Positions 31,042 to 41,469 are shown, numbered from the stretch's first letter. The stretch is 64,000 bases of DNA from Gracilaria gracilis (GCA_030374805.1 JARGSG010000001.1:372001-436000), one strand, 5' to 3'. Program-made: numbers and translations. Notes: generated by a model from the letters alone, not told the origin.

Positions 31042-31533
31042 TTGTGCCTCATGGTCAAGCGTGAGCAACCGTTTCCTTCAGAATCACATCTGCAGCCGCA
31101 CCAGCAAAAACGTTTAGATATTCTGGTAGATGATGCACGATTTGCTTCCAAGCCGGTCGGAATTGATGTGACCGTCGTGAGTCCCCACACAAGACAGTAT
31201 CTTGCTTGGGCCGCTAAGAAAGCGGCTGGAGCGGCAACAAAAGCTGAACAGCTTAAGCACACAGAGTACAACGATTTGTCCTGCTTGAACAACTACGAAT
31301 TCACGGCAGTTGGATTGGATGTGTATGGAGGCATGGGTGAGGCTGCAAAGGCTTTTCTTCGACGAGTGGCTCAAAAGGTCAGCGCATTGCGTGGAACGGC
31401 TCCAAGCGCAGAATACCTCCACCTTTGCTTGGCTCTTGAGCGCGTTGTTCTTCAGTACACTGCGGCGGCCATTAATCACCGCAGATTAGCACCGGCCCTG
31501 CTAGGGTCAAACGCTGTGCACACTGCTTTGTAG
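31042..31533 (+). mobile_element. LINE (non-LTR retrotransposon) C-terminal remnant
   Basis: An ORF of about 160 codons (first ATG at 31051) that matches only the C-terminal end of retroelement polyproteins, the part after the reverse transcriptase. Telling features are LDILVDDARF, then GIDVTVVSP, AAKKAAGAATKAEQLKHTEY and FTAVGLDVYGGMGEAAKAFL. This order (R-x-D, then the DVTVVSP strand, then an Ala/Lys helix, then F-x-P-x-x-x-x-x-G) is common behind reverse transcriptases in plant, algal and invertebrate LINEs. No reverse transcriptase domain lies upstream, so the copy is 5'-truncated, as is usual for LINEs. An A-rich stretch (CAACAAAAAATAAATTG, about 31547) follows, consistent with a 3' end. 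Confidence 0.6.
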
Positions 31534-31736
31534 CTGTAGGGCCCTTTGCAACAAAAAATAAATTGCTTTCGTTCGTTCGTACCTTCGTAGATACCAAGAT
31601 ACGCTTCCCCGGTCCGCGAATGTGTTTGAAAACTTGATATCTGTGTACTCCAAGCAAAGTATCGAGAGATATCGATGTGTTCTCTGTATCACAAGCTTTC
31701 CTTTTGGCACTCAACGGGTTGCATTGTACAAATGAA

Positions 31737-33233
31737 ATGAACCCTTGGGCATGTTTTCTGCAATACGTACCCTGCTCTCCATCTTCAAATCGTTTGACCT
31801 CTCACTGTTTTGATCATGCCATTATGTCACCCATTGGCATGCGATGGAGGACAGTAGGAACTAGAAGGTCAACTGCAAACTTTCGTCCAAGAACGTGCCG
31901 AACTGCGAGAAGCGTTGCTCCTGAAAGCGCAGCAAGAGGACCAGATTTTGCTCCTGGAACCACTACATTGCTACTTCAAGTCTCAACACCTCCTTGTGAT
32001 CTACGCAACTGGGTGCAGCAATGGCTTCGCAACTACATTTTCAGCGCAACGACAACGCTCACTGTTCCGATCTCGCTGCGAGTTGACGACAAAGAGCAAT
32101 GCCAAATTCTCTTCTATGCTTCCGATTCCGCAGTTCGGGGGCTTCTTTTGATCAACGCAGCATCTGACGAAGAAGAATCGGACATCAGTAAGTTGCACAT
32201 CACTTCTTCTTCGCGCTTCGTAAGCGCTGGTGGTACATTTACCTCAAGTTTACCTGGTGAGCGCCGCATTGTTCGAGATCTATATGATGCGGTAGCGGAA
32301 AGGTTTGATAGTGTTCGTGTACTCTACAAACCGAAGTATATACGTCTTCGTAAACACGTTGATCGGCGCGGCAGCCCTCCCACGTATGCAACTGTCTTAG
32401 TGTGCGAAGTGCGAAACGTATCTCGAACCCAGCTAGTTTCCTGCCTTCGTGACTGGGCTTTTGAGATCCAGTTTAGCGCTTCTGGAGTTCTCTTTGACGA
32501 AGCCTCGCTTCCGCCCATCTCAGTATCTTCATACCGAAATGGGATCAAAATACGTTCGTGCCAAGGTTCAGATGCGGAAGTTGTTGCCCATGTGCGAACA
32601 AGAGGAACGAATGTTGATCGCACAGCAGACCTGACACCCAGAAGAGCTTCTGTTCGTCCTAAACGAGCGATCGTAATTGTCTCAGCAACTTGCCCGGACG
32701 AGAAGGGTACAAGAGTGGTCTTGAAAAGGTATTGTTATGAATCTCAGGGGTCCGTCACTACGTGTAGTTGTGGAGCAAACTGTGTCTCTGACCATTCCAT
32801 TTATGTAGTCTTCGTACAAGATTGTTACGCCAGTTCGCAGACAGTCGCATTCATACGCCGCCGCGTTCTTAGTTCGACAAACAGCTTGGAATCATCTGAG
32901 GTATTTTTCTTTTCATCTCACAATACGTCAACAGCGGCGACTTTTGAACTCGCAGCGATGTACAATTTCCCGCGTTCATATGAAACCAAAGCTGGCCCAG
33001 GCTGCACCGCTGCTTGTACCCAGGCAATGGGTGCCGCTTCACCAGTACAGCGGTTTGACACATCGAAGACTGCCACCCCATCTGAAACTCCAACGTACAA
33101 CCGATTCTTTTCGTCAAGAACGATATTCCCTAAGACGCCCGAGAAGTACAACTGTTCCCAGTTGTGTAGACTTGAAGTCCAGTCGTACAATATGACAGGG
33201 TCTTTTGTCACAAGGACTTCTTTTCCATCGTGA
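31737..33233 (+). CDS. Hypothetical ORF, possibly mobile-element related
   Basis: A 498-codon open frame from ATG 31737 (ATG also at 31824). Unrecognised. The first 395 codons are clear of other genes and have reasonable composition, with charged helices around VRDLYDAVAERFDSVRVLYKP and YATVLVCEVRNVSRTQLVSCL. The last 105 codons run antisense through the conserved propeller gene at 32918-34144 and are probably a shadow, so the true end may lie near 32900, perhaps at a splice donor such as GAG|GTATTT at 32898. It directly follows a LINE remnant, so an element-encoded ORF is possible but unsupported by any motif. Low confidence in both boundaries and function. Confidence 0.35.
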   Translation: MNPWACFLQYVPCSPSSNRLTSHCFDHAIMSPIGMRWRTVGTRRSTANFRPRTCRTARSVAPESAARGPDFAPGTTTLLLQVSTPPCDLRNWVQQWLRNYIFSATTTLTVPISLRVDDKEQCQILFYASDSAVRGLLLINAASDEEESDISKLHITSSSRFVSAGGTFTSSLPGERRIVRDLYDAVAERFDSVRVLYKPKYIRLRKHVDRRGSPPTYATVLVCEVRNVSRTQLVSCLRDWAFEIQFSASGVLFDEASLPPISVSSYRNGIKIRSCQGSDAEVVAHVRTRGTNVDRTADLTPRRASVRPKRAIVIVSATCPDEKGTRVVLKRYCYESQGSVTTCSCGANCVSDHSIYVVFVQDCYASSQTVAFIRRRVLSSTNSLESSEVFFFSSHNTSTAATFELAAMYNFPRSYETKAGPGCTAACTQAMGAASPVQRFDTSKTATPSETPTYNRFFSSRTIFPKTPEKYNCSQLCRLEVQSYNMTGSFVTRTSFPS

Positions 33234-34144
33234 TAATGTGGTTCAATAACAAATTCTGTAAGACGTGGTTTCCGCGGGGAGGCTTCAGCGATGAGCAAAC
33301 GATTATCCGCCGTTACAGCTACTCCAGAGGGACGGTCTAAATTGTCAACCAGACGTATTGGCTCCACATTGTTCAAATGTCCAGACTGAATTGAATGCAA
33401 ATCAGAAGCTGGGATGTAGTACACCGATTGTGACAGGTTTGCCCCTGGTGGTTTGTCAAGTTTGCGATCAAAGACGTCACTGCTCTCAACGAGTCCGAAG
33501 TAAGCATCTGAGAAGAACAAGTTCCCTTTAACATCGATAGCCAGCGAGTTTGGGGAATTCAGGCGCGTATTGTTCCATGTGCTAGCGAGTGACATGATAG
33601 AGTATGATGGGTACAGCGTGTGCTCGTGATACTGAAGTGTTAGTTGCGCAATATCGCGGGCCGCATGTCTTGCCACTATCATGCTGCATGTTTCGAAGCG
33701 ACACGAATGAAGTCCGATTGCTGATATTGCTGGTCTAAGCAGAGACGCTGCGTGAGCCTCATCGCTAGCACCGCCAGCATTGGACATGAAAGGTAATGAT
33801 GTGGGCGCTATTGTGGAAAACGCGAAGCATTCATTTGTTGGATGATCGCATGTTAGAAACGCCTTGAACGGTGCAGGTAAGACCTGGATCGCACCTATTT
33901 TGAATAGGGTGGGAGGGTATTCGATTATTTCGCCAAGCATATGTGTGCTGTTTGCAGACACTTGGAATGCGCTCTTGGTTGGGTCCGACGGCTTGTTTTG
34001 TATGTTAAGCGGAACCAATTTGAGGAGAAGAATAGATACCATGCATGGCACTAGAGTGAGAAACAATGTTATAACGTTTCGCGGAATTGGTTTGTAGTCA
34101 ACTGGTGCTATAGGGGAAAGCAAGGTGCTAAGGTGGATTGCCAT
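32918..34144 (-). CDS. Membrane-anchored SMP-30/gluconolactonase-like propeller
   Basis: A 408-residue protein with a short N-terminal tail, one membrane helix at about residues 24-47 (VITLFLTLVPCMVSILLL) and a C-terminal six-bladed beta-propeller of the SMP-30/gluconolaconase/strictosidine-synthase-like group. Blade signatures are RLNSPNSLAIDVKGNLFFSD (about 195-214), LDRPSGVAVTADNRLLIAEA (268-287) and GNIVLDEKNRLYVGVSDGVA (341-360). The segment between residues 60 and 190 is unrecognised. The layout suggests a type II lumenal or surface enzyme hydrolysing lactones or organophosphates; the substrate is unknown. Metal-binding residues cannot be confirmed by eye. It overlaps the unknown plus-strand ORF tail-to-tail by 316 bp. 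Confidence 0.7.
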   Translation of the reverse strand: MAIHLSTLLSPIAPVDYKPIPRNVITLFLTLVPCMVSILLLKLVPLNIQNKPSDPTKSAFQVSANSTHMLGEIIEYPPTLFKIGAIQVLPAPFKAFLTCDHPTNECFAFSTIAPTSLPFMSNAGGASDEAHAASLLRPAISAIGLHSCRFETCSMIVARHAARDIAQLTLQYHEHTLYPSYSIMSLASTWNNTRLNSPNSLAIDVKGNLFFSDAYFGLVESSDVFDRKLDKPPGANLSQSVYYIPASDLHSIQSGHLNNVEPIRLVDNLDRPSGVAVTADNRLLIAEASPRKPRLTEFVIEPHYHDGKEVLVTKDPVILYDWTSSLHNWEQLYFSGVLGNIVLDEKNRLYVGVSDGVAVFDVSNRCTGEAAPIAWVQAAVQPGPALVSYERGKLYIAASSKVAAVDVL

Positions 34145-34663
34145 GACGAGTTACGGTCGTGATCCTTTCTTTGAGCATGGCATATGTTGTTTTTGCGCGT
34201 ACGTGGAGAGAAAGAAGTGCTTGTTAGATGAGTTTGATGCAGAGAGCTGCCTCAGGACAAAGGCGATTAGCTTTGCCCAGAAGGCACGGGCCAAACATTA
34301 CCGCAAAGAATGCTTGTCAAATCGTACTGGAATGTACCTAGCGAAAGACCAAGATGTACTCTGTGTCCCTCTCTTTCTTACAGTCGCACTACCGAAACCA
34401 CAACTACCTTCGTAAGTGCAGAACGTCACTGTTGAACGAAGCCCGCTCTCACCAGGAAAGCCAGTATGTGTACCTACTCTACGTTTTGTCATGAAAGCGT
34501 TGCGAAGGTGTTGTAGCCTGCTGAAGGGACGTGACAAGTTGTGTATGGAAAATCATTGTAAGATGTGAGAAGGGCAAGGACTTCTCTCTCCCTCTCTCTT
34601 CATGAGCACGTGAAGCTAATTACAACTTTTTTGCTACCGAAGTCGTTTGTCTAGGAATAAGAG

Positions 34664-35118
34664 CAGGGGCGCATTTGTGACTACTTTTTCCTCACGGTTC
34701 AAAGTCAGATAGTCAAGCCATTTCACGATAGTCACTCCCAAAGTAGTCACAAAGTAGTCATATCATTTTTGATGCTGTTTGACGACCTTGACGAGTTTGC
34801 TTTGGCATGATTGCAAAACAGCTGGGAGGAAAAGACACCAGAGTTGAGTATGGCAATTTATGGAGAGGCTTTCAAAGAAAGAAGCATAGTCTTGGATGAA
34901 GAGCGGCGGCCGGTTAGAACATAAATCTGATATCATGAAGAAGTGAACGGATCATCTCACGGCGCATATTGTCCGTTCGGTGGCTTCTTCTTCTTCTTCT
35001 GTAGACATTTGTGACTACCTTGACTACTTTTTTTTGACTACTGTTACTATAGCAGTAATCAGTCATTCAAATTCATGAACTTTTTGGCCGTAGTCAGTTA
35101 GTCATAAACACGGCTCTG
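34664..35118. mobile_element. Non-autonomous hAT-type element (MITE), 455 bp
   Basis: Flanked by a perfect 8-bp target-site duplication, AATAAGAG, at 34656-34663 and 35119-35126. The ends are imperfect terminal inverted repeats: CAGGGGCGCATTTGTGACTA on the left and, reverse-complemented, CAGAGCCGTGTTTATGACTA on the right, 15 of 20 matching. The CAG(G/A)G start and the 8-bp duplication are characteristic of hAT transposons. The interior carries many TGACTAC/GTAGTCA subterminal repeats in both orientations, as hAT transposase sites do, and no coding capacity. Clean duplication suggests a fairly recent insertion; diverged arms suggest a somewhat older one. Confidence 0.82.
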
Positions 35119-35263
35119 AATAAGAGACGAAGATCCATAACAAAGATGTTAAAGCATATCAGCTTCCTGGGCCATGTACTGTATCTAGACGTCCTTCAAT
35201 GAAGGCATTCGGTAGCCAAATGCTCACGCAGACGAAGGCCTAATGCCGTTTTGTATAACAAGA

Positions 35264-35418
35264 CATAGCTCAGTGAGCGTAACACGGCTGAAGAGTTTTA
35301 GTTTGTAGCTCTAGCTTGTCAAAGAAGCGTTAAAGGTATTGAGGGTTCCTTCCACGAACCCCACGTGACACGAGAAAATAATAGTATTCGCTCACATTAA
35401 AGAAGAAGAAGAAGAAGG
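35264..35418 (+). repeat. Dispersed repeat, hairpin-containing, copy 1
   Basis: Aligns by eye with 57676-57825. Shared blocks are TAGCTCAGTGA, CGTA(A/G)CACG(G/A)CTGAA, GGTATTG(G/A)(A/G)GGTTC, a GAACC hairpin arm, CGAGAAA and a purine-rich AAGAAGAAG tail. In this copy the hairpin is GGGTTC-CTTCCAC-GAACCC (35343-35361). TAGCTCAGTGA resembles a tRNA A box, so a SINE-like origin is possible. Confidence 0.55.
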
Positions 35419-36120
35419 CATTGATTGCAATCGATTGTATTGGCAGACAGGGCGTGAACAATCCCAGTCCTTGTTCCGATTTTCAAGAATGTCAATGCAT
35501 TCACCACCTGTTGGTTCATTGGGCCTGACTTCCAGAGTGAGGTATAGCCTCATTGGCGAACTTTCTTCTTCTTTACTGTGGTCAGCCGCCCCTGATTCCG
35601 AGGCGGCAGGAGAGCTATCTATAGATCGAATCTAAAGGTAATTCTCTCTCTTGAAGAAAGCCAAAAACCGTAACGGCCACTCCTTAATCATATCTATCAG
35701 GGATTTATCTTTTCTTTCACGTGGCGCTGGCAATTCGTCGCGCCGAGCTCTGTTTGTTTGCGAACTTTCATTCAACCTTTTGCATAGAACTTGCTCATTT
35801 GAGGACTTGCTCGTTGTTCTCTTCTATTTATCTCTTTGTCTTCGTTCCGAGCGCAATAGGCTGATATCCCGTACCAATATAGAACTGTCTAAGGGTCTGC
35901 AAGACAAACGTTTCTTTCCTCTTCGAGGGTTTACCGCAAAAGGAACACATCGCATGAAAAATGGCGCAATTATACGTTTAGAAAGAGGGCCAGACACTGA
36001 TCAAGAACTTTCTTTCGAGATAGCTTTCTAAAGCTTTACCTTCGTAGAACGCTAAGTGAGGAGTTTGTGTCGCCTAAAAGAGATCCCAGCAGCATTCCCT
36101 TCATCTAATGCTTTTACACT

Positions 36121-36200
36121 GTATCTACCAACGGTACACTGTAGATTTTACAGTAGATATCTTGGGCCAGATCAAGCTGGATATCTTAGCTTCGTATAAT
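36121..36200. promoter_or_regulatory. Cluster of recurrent intergenic motifs
   Basis: Within 80 bp: TATCTACCAACGGTA, ACTGTAGAT, CAGTAGATATC and GGATATC. This joins the two motif types (GTAGATA and AACGG) seen separately elsewhere. No gene start lies nearby, so it may be part of a decayed promoter or a repeat. Confidence 0.3.
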
Positions 36201-39200
36201 CTTGACCTGTCCTCCCATTCTATTGTACAGCTTCAGAAAAAAAAACCCTAGAAAACCCGCGCTGGTGCCTACACCTCCGCAAGAATTCACGCCACGACGG
36301 AGTCAAGCACGGAGACGACTGCAGAACCTTCCTCCGGTGAAATATTGGCGGTCTGCTGCGCCCCTGAGCTAAGCAGCGGCCCCTTCCCGGCTTACGACCA
36401 TGATCTGCAACAGCGTTCAGCAAGCTGGCCGAAAGCTTGGTCGAGGTAAACGACGTCCCGGATGGGCCTGAAAGCACTGAATTCGGAGGAAGAGATAAAT
36501 GCTTTCTGGACTTTTCGGCCCCAAGGCGTCTTTCACGAAGAAAATGTGATGTCGATTGGAAGCCGTTACGGCATTGCCGTACCCTACCATACCAAGTTCG
36601 AGATATCGTAATTATCGAAAAGTAAGTTAGAAACGTAAAGCTGTGTTAGTATGTAGATATCTGTAGCTGTTATCCTAATTTAGTATTTAGTATGCTTTTC
36701 AAATGAGCGCCATCTTGGGGCATCCAACTTAAAGAGGGAGGGAGGGTGAGAGCCGATAAGGTACGAAGGGTGACCATTTTGGATGGCCCATCTTGTATGT
36801 ACATACAATATGAAGTGTTTATACACAATCGCTTCGATCTCACGACGCGATGATGAAGATCACTTGCTAAACGACAATCAAAAAGTAGTGGACGTGGTGA
36901 GGGAGATGTGTTATTCAATAAAGCAGTAAAGCACGTACGCTCTGAAACTGTTGGAGCATGTGGATTCAGTTGCTTGAGTGAGTGTGAGTCTCTGCTCTTC
37001 AGTGCGGTACAAATGGAGCTTGGACAAAAACAGTGAAAACTGGTCAGCTACCGCGTAGATATGTAGTGCGCTGGGGAGAAATGGCTCAGGCCGAATAAAA
37101 AAGGGGTGGTGCTGTAGCAACAATGGGCTTCGCGATATGGTGACGGGCGTGCAATGAAGGCTGCTGGATGGGACAAGGTTTAAAAGCACGGCGAGAGAAA
37201 AGGAGACGCATCGATAGTGGGGGGGGGGGTGGCCAAGTTTTGTGTTGTAGTTGCCAAGTGGGGTGTGTTTTTCTTTACTGAACTGTTCCAGGGCGCTAGT
37301 TATCATACTTGGGTAATGAGCACGTATGTTATCGTAAGGACTACTAGGTGCGGGCGAGTTGGAGTTACTGAAGAAGTGGATAAAAAGCGCGTAGAAAGGT
37401 GTGACAAGATGTATGTTATGATGGAGTGGCTGGGTGAATGACACTTGCTTGCCTACAGTACAGTATCATATCATATTTACAAAATAGCGACCAGTACGGA
37501 ACTGGGCAGCAACAAGTGCGGACTGGTGAAGAATCATCAGGCAGAATAATTGAAATGTTTGGGTGGAGGCCAAGTTTGAATGGCAAAAGGCTTGTCATTA
37601 ATGCTTATTAAAGAATTCAAGACAGACGGTAAAGTTTATCTACTGGGAATTAAGGTTAGAGAGTGGGGGCGTAAAGACTTTATTATGGCAGTTTGGTGGC
37701 GCGAAGAGTAGCGTTCTAGTCTAGCCTCTGGCTACGAGTACAGCACTGGTGCTCGACAGCAAATGTTATGGATGAGTAAGCCAACTGTCGGCACAGGGGG
37801 CAGTATAACAATTGGTTACGTTCGGTAGCCATATTAGCGTTGGTAGACGGCAACGCAAGCGAGAAAAAACCATTGGTTTAACCACTCTCAGCCAGCGTTT
37901 ACGGGGGAGTGTGGAAGCGAGCGCGATTCTCGGCAGGCGCGCCAATGAGCGAAGGCGCACACGCTGCCCGTCGCGCCCCACAGTGTGTTCCAATCGATAC
38001 CAAACTGTGCAGTGCGCGCATTTAAAGCACGCGGAGCGCGCGATAATTTACAGCAGCCGCGCAGCCGCACAGCCGCACGTGCGCGCCGCTGTATGTAGCG
38101 CCGAGTAGCAGCGCCGCATTTGCGTTGATGACGTCCTTGTGCTCGTTGGCGCGCAGTTTGTTTGGTGAACAGCATTGCAACGAGATATCTCACTTTGGCG
38201 CATGACACACTGTCATTGACAGCGCTGCCGCCGGGACAGCAAATGAATGGTGCGCATTAACAGTAGATAAGCGCTGCGTGCCTTTTTCGTTGCTGCCACC
38301 TTTGCTGCTTCCACGCGATGGCACTGGCACACTCACTGCGCGCCTGCCCATAGATACTGTATCATACCGTTGGTAACGCGAGATGAATCTGCCCAACAAC
38401 CGCATGGAGCGTTCTCTCAAATCGCCGCTCGAAGAGCCGGTGTGAAGGCGTGAAAAACGTTTTCAATGGCCTTGCATACCCAAGTGTAGATTTTACGTTT
38501 TAAACGGTACATACCCATTGGACTGAGGCGCAAACGTCGAATCAGTCATCCCTTATCCCTTTGCTCGGTGAGATCAACGTCGAGCGCATCGCTTCGCTTA
38601 CGAACATCTATTGCAAGCTGCTTGCTCTCCAAACTTACCTTGAAACAACCACTCAACGCGCTCCATCGGTGTAGATACGTCCTGTGTGTTAGCGGTTAGC
38701 AAGCCTTGTGCTCGCCCACTCAGAAGGCACCCATCTAACCAATTCGTCACCTTGCAGTTAGCTAACCTTATCTAAGTTAGCTACATGTAGATATCGTGCA
38801 AGACACAGCACTGCCGTGATCGCCGCGCGCTTTGTTTGTCTAGCTACCAGGGGTAGGACTCACAGTATCTCTAGATATCCTACGTCATCGAAAACGGTCG
38901 GCTTCCGCGCGCGAGAAAGAGCACGCGGCGATTAAAAGCGCGTGCACTGCGCGCGCGCTTTCAAAAATTCAAAACAAAAGCGCCTAGTTTACAGCGAGCA
39001 ACAGCGCAGCGCCGCAATAAAAGCGCCACGCCTTCCGCACCGACTCGCCGCATCAAACGCGCAGCCGCCCCAGCCGCGTCCTACAGCGCCGCCACATGGC
39101 GAGCCGCGCTCATACGCCGTCATACGCGCACACGGCCCGCGCACACCATCTGCGAGACGCCAACCGCAGCGTCGCTGTTGCAAGCGCCGCTCGCCTAAAC

Positions 39201-39330
39201 TTACTCCTCCCCTCCTGCCGCGCCCACGTCCGCCCATCCCCCACCCCCACCCCCCCCTCGCTCTATCTACTCGCCACCCCCTCGTTCTCATCTCCTTCAT
39301 CGCTGCAGCTTTCCGCACCGCCATTGTGTA

Positions 39331-41469
39331 ATGGCGGCCGTTACCGCCTCGCCGTCCGACCGCCAATGCGCACGCGCCGATCCGCGCGTCGTACCTGCTC
39401 GCAAGGAGGTACCTCGCTCCTCCTCCTTCACCGGCTCGCGCCGCTTCCTCACCGGAAGGGGTCTGTCCACGCGCGAGTCCTTCGGCGTCGTCGATGACAC
39501 CACCACGAGATATGTGTTCCAAGCCGCTCGCATGCAGCTCATGGACATGTTGCACACCGAGTCTCACACTCCGCCGCCGCCTCCCAGCGTTGCTTCGTGG
39601 CCGGCTCGCCCGTCTCATGCGCGTGTGCCACCGGCACCGCCGCTGCCGCGGAGGCGCTTTGCCACCGTGCCGTCGCACGTGGGCTCGGTGCGTACTGTGC
39701 GCGATGTGCGCAATCGCGCCGGCGCCGCCGTTTCGTCGGAGGCCAGGTTTAAGAGCGTGGCCGAGGCCAGGCAATGGTTCGAGAACATGGACAATGAAAA
39801 GAGTGCGGAGCACAGCGCCAGTTCAGCTGTTTCTGACAACAATCACAACGTGAGCAAATCACGTAATCGCAGTGATGCACAACATACGTATGCATGCATA
39901 AACGCACAGACGACTTGTTGTGAACCAATACATGATCAGCCTCATCAGCCCGGCCACGTCAAGCAAGCGCGCATCACCAACAGTCGTAAACATCACACTT
40001 CGACAGACGACTGCAGTAGTCTCGAGTCAGCTAATGAGAGCGCATTGAAACGTGTGGCCGTTGCCAACATGCCAGAGAGCGAGAGCGTGACACCTTGTTC
40101 CTCAGACGCGCCCTTGTCGCCCTACGTACCGAGTGTGTTGAGTTGTGATCGGGTGAGCGCTCGGGGATTCTTGGAGGATGCAGTGATAGCCGATGGCGCC
40201 ACTGACAGTGCCAAGCTCTCGCGACGAGACTCGCATGCCGCTTACGTTGCCAATGTGGTTGCTACTGATGTGGACGACGATGACGATCGCATCATACTGG
40301 ACGATGCTGTGCGCTTTACGGGTGAGAGGGAGACAACACCGATTCAGATGCACGAGAAGAAGCTGTCTGGACTGCATATAATCAACGAGTTGGGTAACAC
40401 TCTCAAACGAAGGCTTCCACGAGCTGGCAGCTTCACTCGCGTACCGCGCACGAGGAGCTTTGGACGTGTAGGACGGCTACGTTCTTTCGGACGCAAGGAA
40501 ACGATACAGCGTGACGACAAGGAAGAAGGAAGCAGTGCAGTGGAAGAGCGGCAAGAAGCGGGCGCAGTGGTGAGTGAACGTGGCACAATATCGACGCCGA
40601 AACGCAAGAAGGAGAGGGGTAAACGCGCCGAAACGCGTGCGGACGAGCACGTGGGCGACGAGGACGCAGCTGGTGGGATGCTACGTAGCAAGTCGGCGCC
40701 TGCAACGCAATGGTGGAAACGTGTGTCTCGTGGCGCGCAGTCGTGTGAGAAGATGGCACCAATTGGCGATGATTGCAGCAAGTCAACGACGGGCGGGCCA
40801 CGTGCAAAGTCGGTACACTTTGCGGACGATGATGGCGGCGAAGGTGCGAACAAAGAAGAAAGCACTCACGAGAGCGCGACGACGACCGAAGGTGAAGGCG
40901 CCAACGTGGATGGGGCGTTTGTGACGATCGAGCGGCGCATCAAGCGCACGCACGCAGACGGACGCGTGGAAGTGGTGACGCGACGCGTGCGCGTCAAGGC
41001 CGAGAGCGTGCTGGACAACGGCGATGTGATCATCCGGCGCCGGGTGACGAGAGCGCGCGCGGAAGGAAACGGCACGGAGCTGATGACGGTGCGGCAGGTG
41101 ATCTCTCGGAAGGACGAGCGCAAGCAGCGCAACGACGGCGACGGTGAGGGCGACGGTGAGGGCGACGGCGAGGGCGAAGCGCGAGCGGCGAGGAAGAGCA
41201 GCAAGTGGGTGCGGCGCGCATCGTCGCTGCCGGACGTGGCGTCGTCGACGCAGGCAGCCGACGCTGCTGTGGGCGGCTCGGGCGCGCGCACGCTGTCGTA
41301 CGCGGCGGGCGAGGCGGGCGGCGGCAGCCACGACGTGGGCGGCGACGACGACGACGCGCCCGTCAACGACGCGCGCGACAGCAGCCACAGCGCGCGCCGA
41401 CGGCAGCGCGGCGTAGGTGGCGCGCTGCGCGCGTGGCTGGCAGCGCGGCGCGCTCGTCGCGGCGGCTAA
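39331..41469 (+). CDS. Hypothetical 712-residue charged protein
   Basis: A long ATG-started frame in GC-rich DNA, not recognised. The N-terminal third has several Ser/Arg segments (RSSSFTGSRRF, GRGLSTRESFG) and a Pro-rich stretch. An Arg-x-x-Ser array, LPRAGSFTRVPRTRSFGRVG and LRSFGRKE near residues 365-390, repeats the RSFGR unit and resembles basophilic-kinase or 14-3-3 target sites; further copies of the type are LRSKSAPA and AKSVHFADD. A region rich in beta-prone R-V-R-V pairs (about 525-590) is the only part that looks folded. An acidic (DGEG) repeat follows. Probably a cytoskeletal or signalling scaffold, which is inference. It lies 318 bp before the cyclin on the same strand. Confidence 0.6.
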   Translation: MAAVTASPSDRQCARADPRVVPARKEVPRSSSFTGSRRFLTGRGLSTRESFGVVDDTTTRYVFQAARMQLMDMLHTESHTPPPPPSVASWPARPSHARVPPAPPLPRRRFATVPSHVGSVRTVRDVRNRAGAAVSSEARFKSVAEARQWFENMDNEKSAEHSASSAVSDNNHNVSKSRNRSDAQHTYACINAQTTCCEPIHDQPHQPGHVKQARITNSRKHHTSTDDCSSLESANESALKRVAVANMPESESVTPCSSDAPLSPYVPSVLSCDRVSARGFLEDAVIADGATDSAKLSRRDSHAAYVANVVATDVDDDDDRIILDDAVRFTGERETTPIQMHEKKLSGLHIINELGNTLKRRLPRAGSFTRVPRTRSFGRVGRLRSFGRKETIQRDDKEEGSSAVEERQEAGAVVSERGTISTPKRKKERGKRAETRADEHVGDEDAAGGMLRSKSAPATQWWKRVSRGAQSCEKMAPIGDDCSKSTTGGPRAKSVHFADDDGGEGANKEESTHESATTTEGEGANVDGAFVTIERRIKRTHADGRVEVVTRRVRVKAESVLDNGDVIIRRRVTRARAEGNGTELMTVRQVISRKDERKQRNDGDGEGDGEGDGEGEARAARKSSKWVRRASSLPDVASSTQAADAAVGGSGARTLSYAAGEAGGGSHDVGGDDDDAPVNDARDSSHSARRRQRGVGGALRAWLAARRARRGG
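41137..41172. repeat. 12-bp in-frame minisatellite
   Basis: Three tandem copies of GGCGACGGTGAG (last with one change) coding for Gly-Asp-Gly-Glu units in the 712-residue protein. Confidence 0.85.

Larger units (their letters stand above)
34145..39330. other. 5.2-kb non-coding region with a MITE and regulatory-like motifs
   Basis: No gene can be supported; longer frames (35651-36031, 36911-37444 minus, 37888-38208 minus) lack ATG starts, domains or sensible composition. Contents seen are a hAT-type MITE (34664-35118), a dispersed repeat (35264-35418), TACCTTCGTA motifs (34405, 36037), a cluster of TATCTAC/GTAGATATC and TACCAACGGTA motifs (36120-36200), another near 38340-38375, and GTAGATA motifs at 38671, 38786 and 38866. 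From about 37.8 kb the composition shifts to GC-rich. Confidence 0.5.

Noticed and set aside
7007-36450. Resemblance of CAAGCTGGCCGA near 7007 and 36420 as a shared element
   Set aside because: Only about 30 bp align and the translated frames differ; not enough to define a repeat.
36911-37444. 177-codon minus-strand ORF
   Set aside because: No recognisable motif and a composition (Ser/Pro/His/Leu) typical of a random frame; a poly-G run lies inside it.
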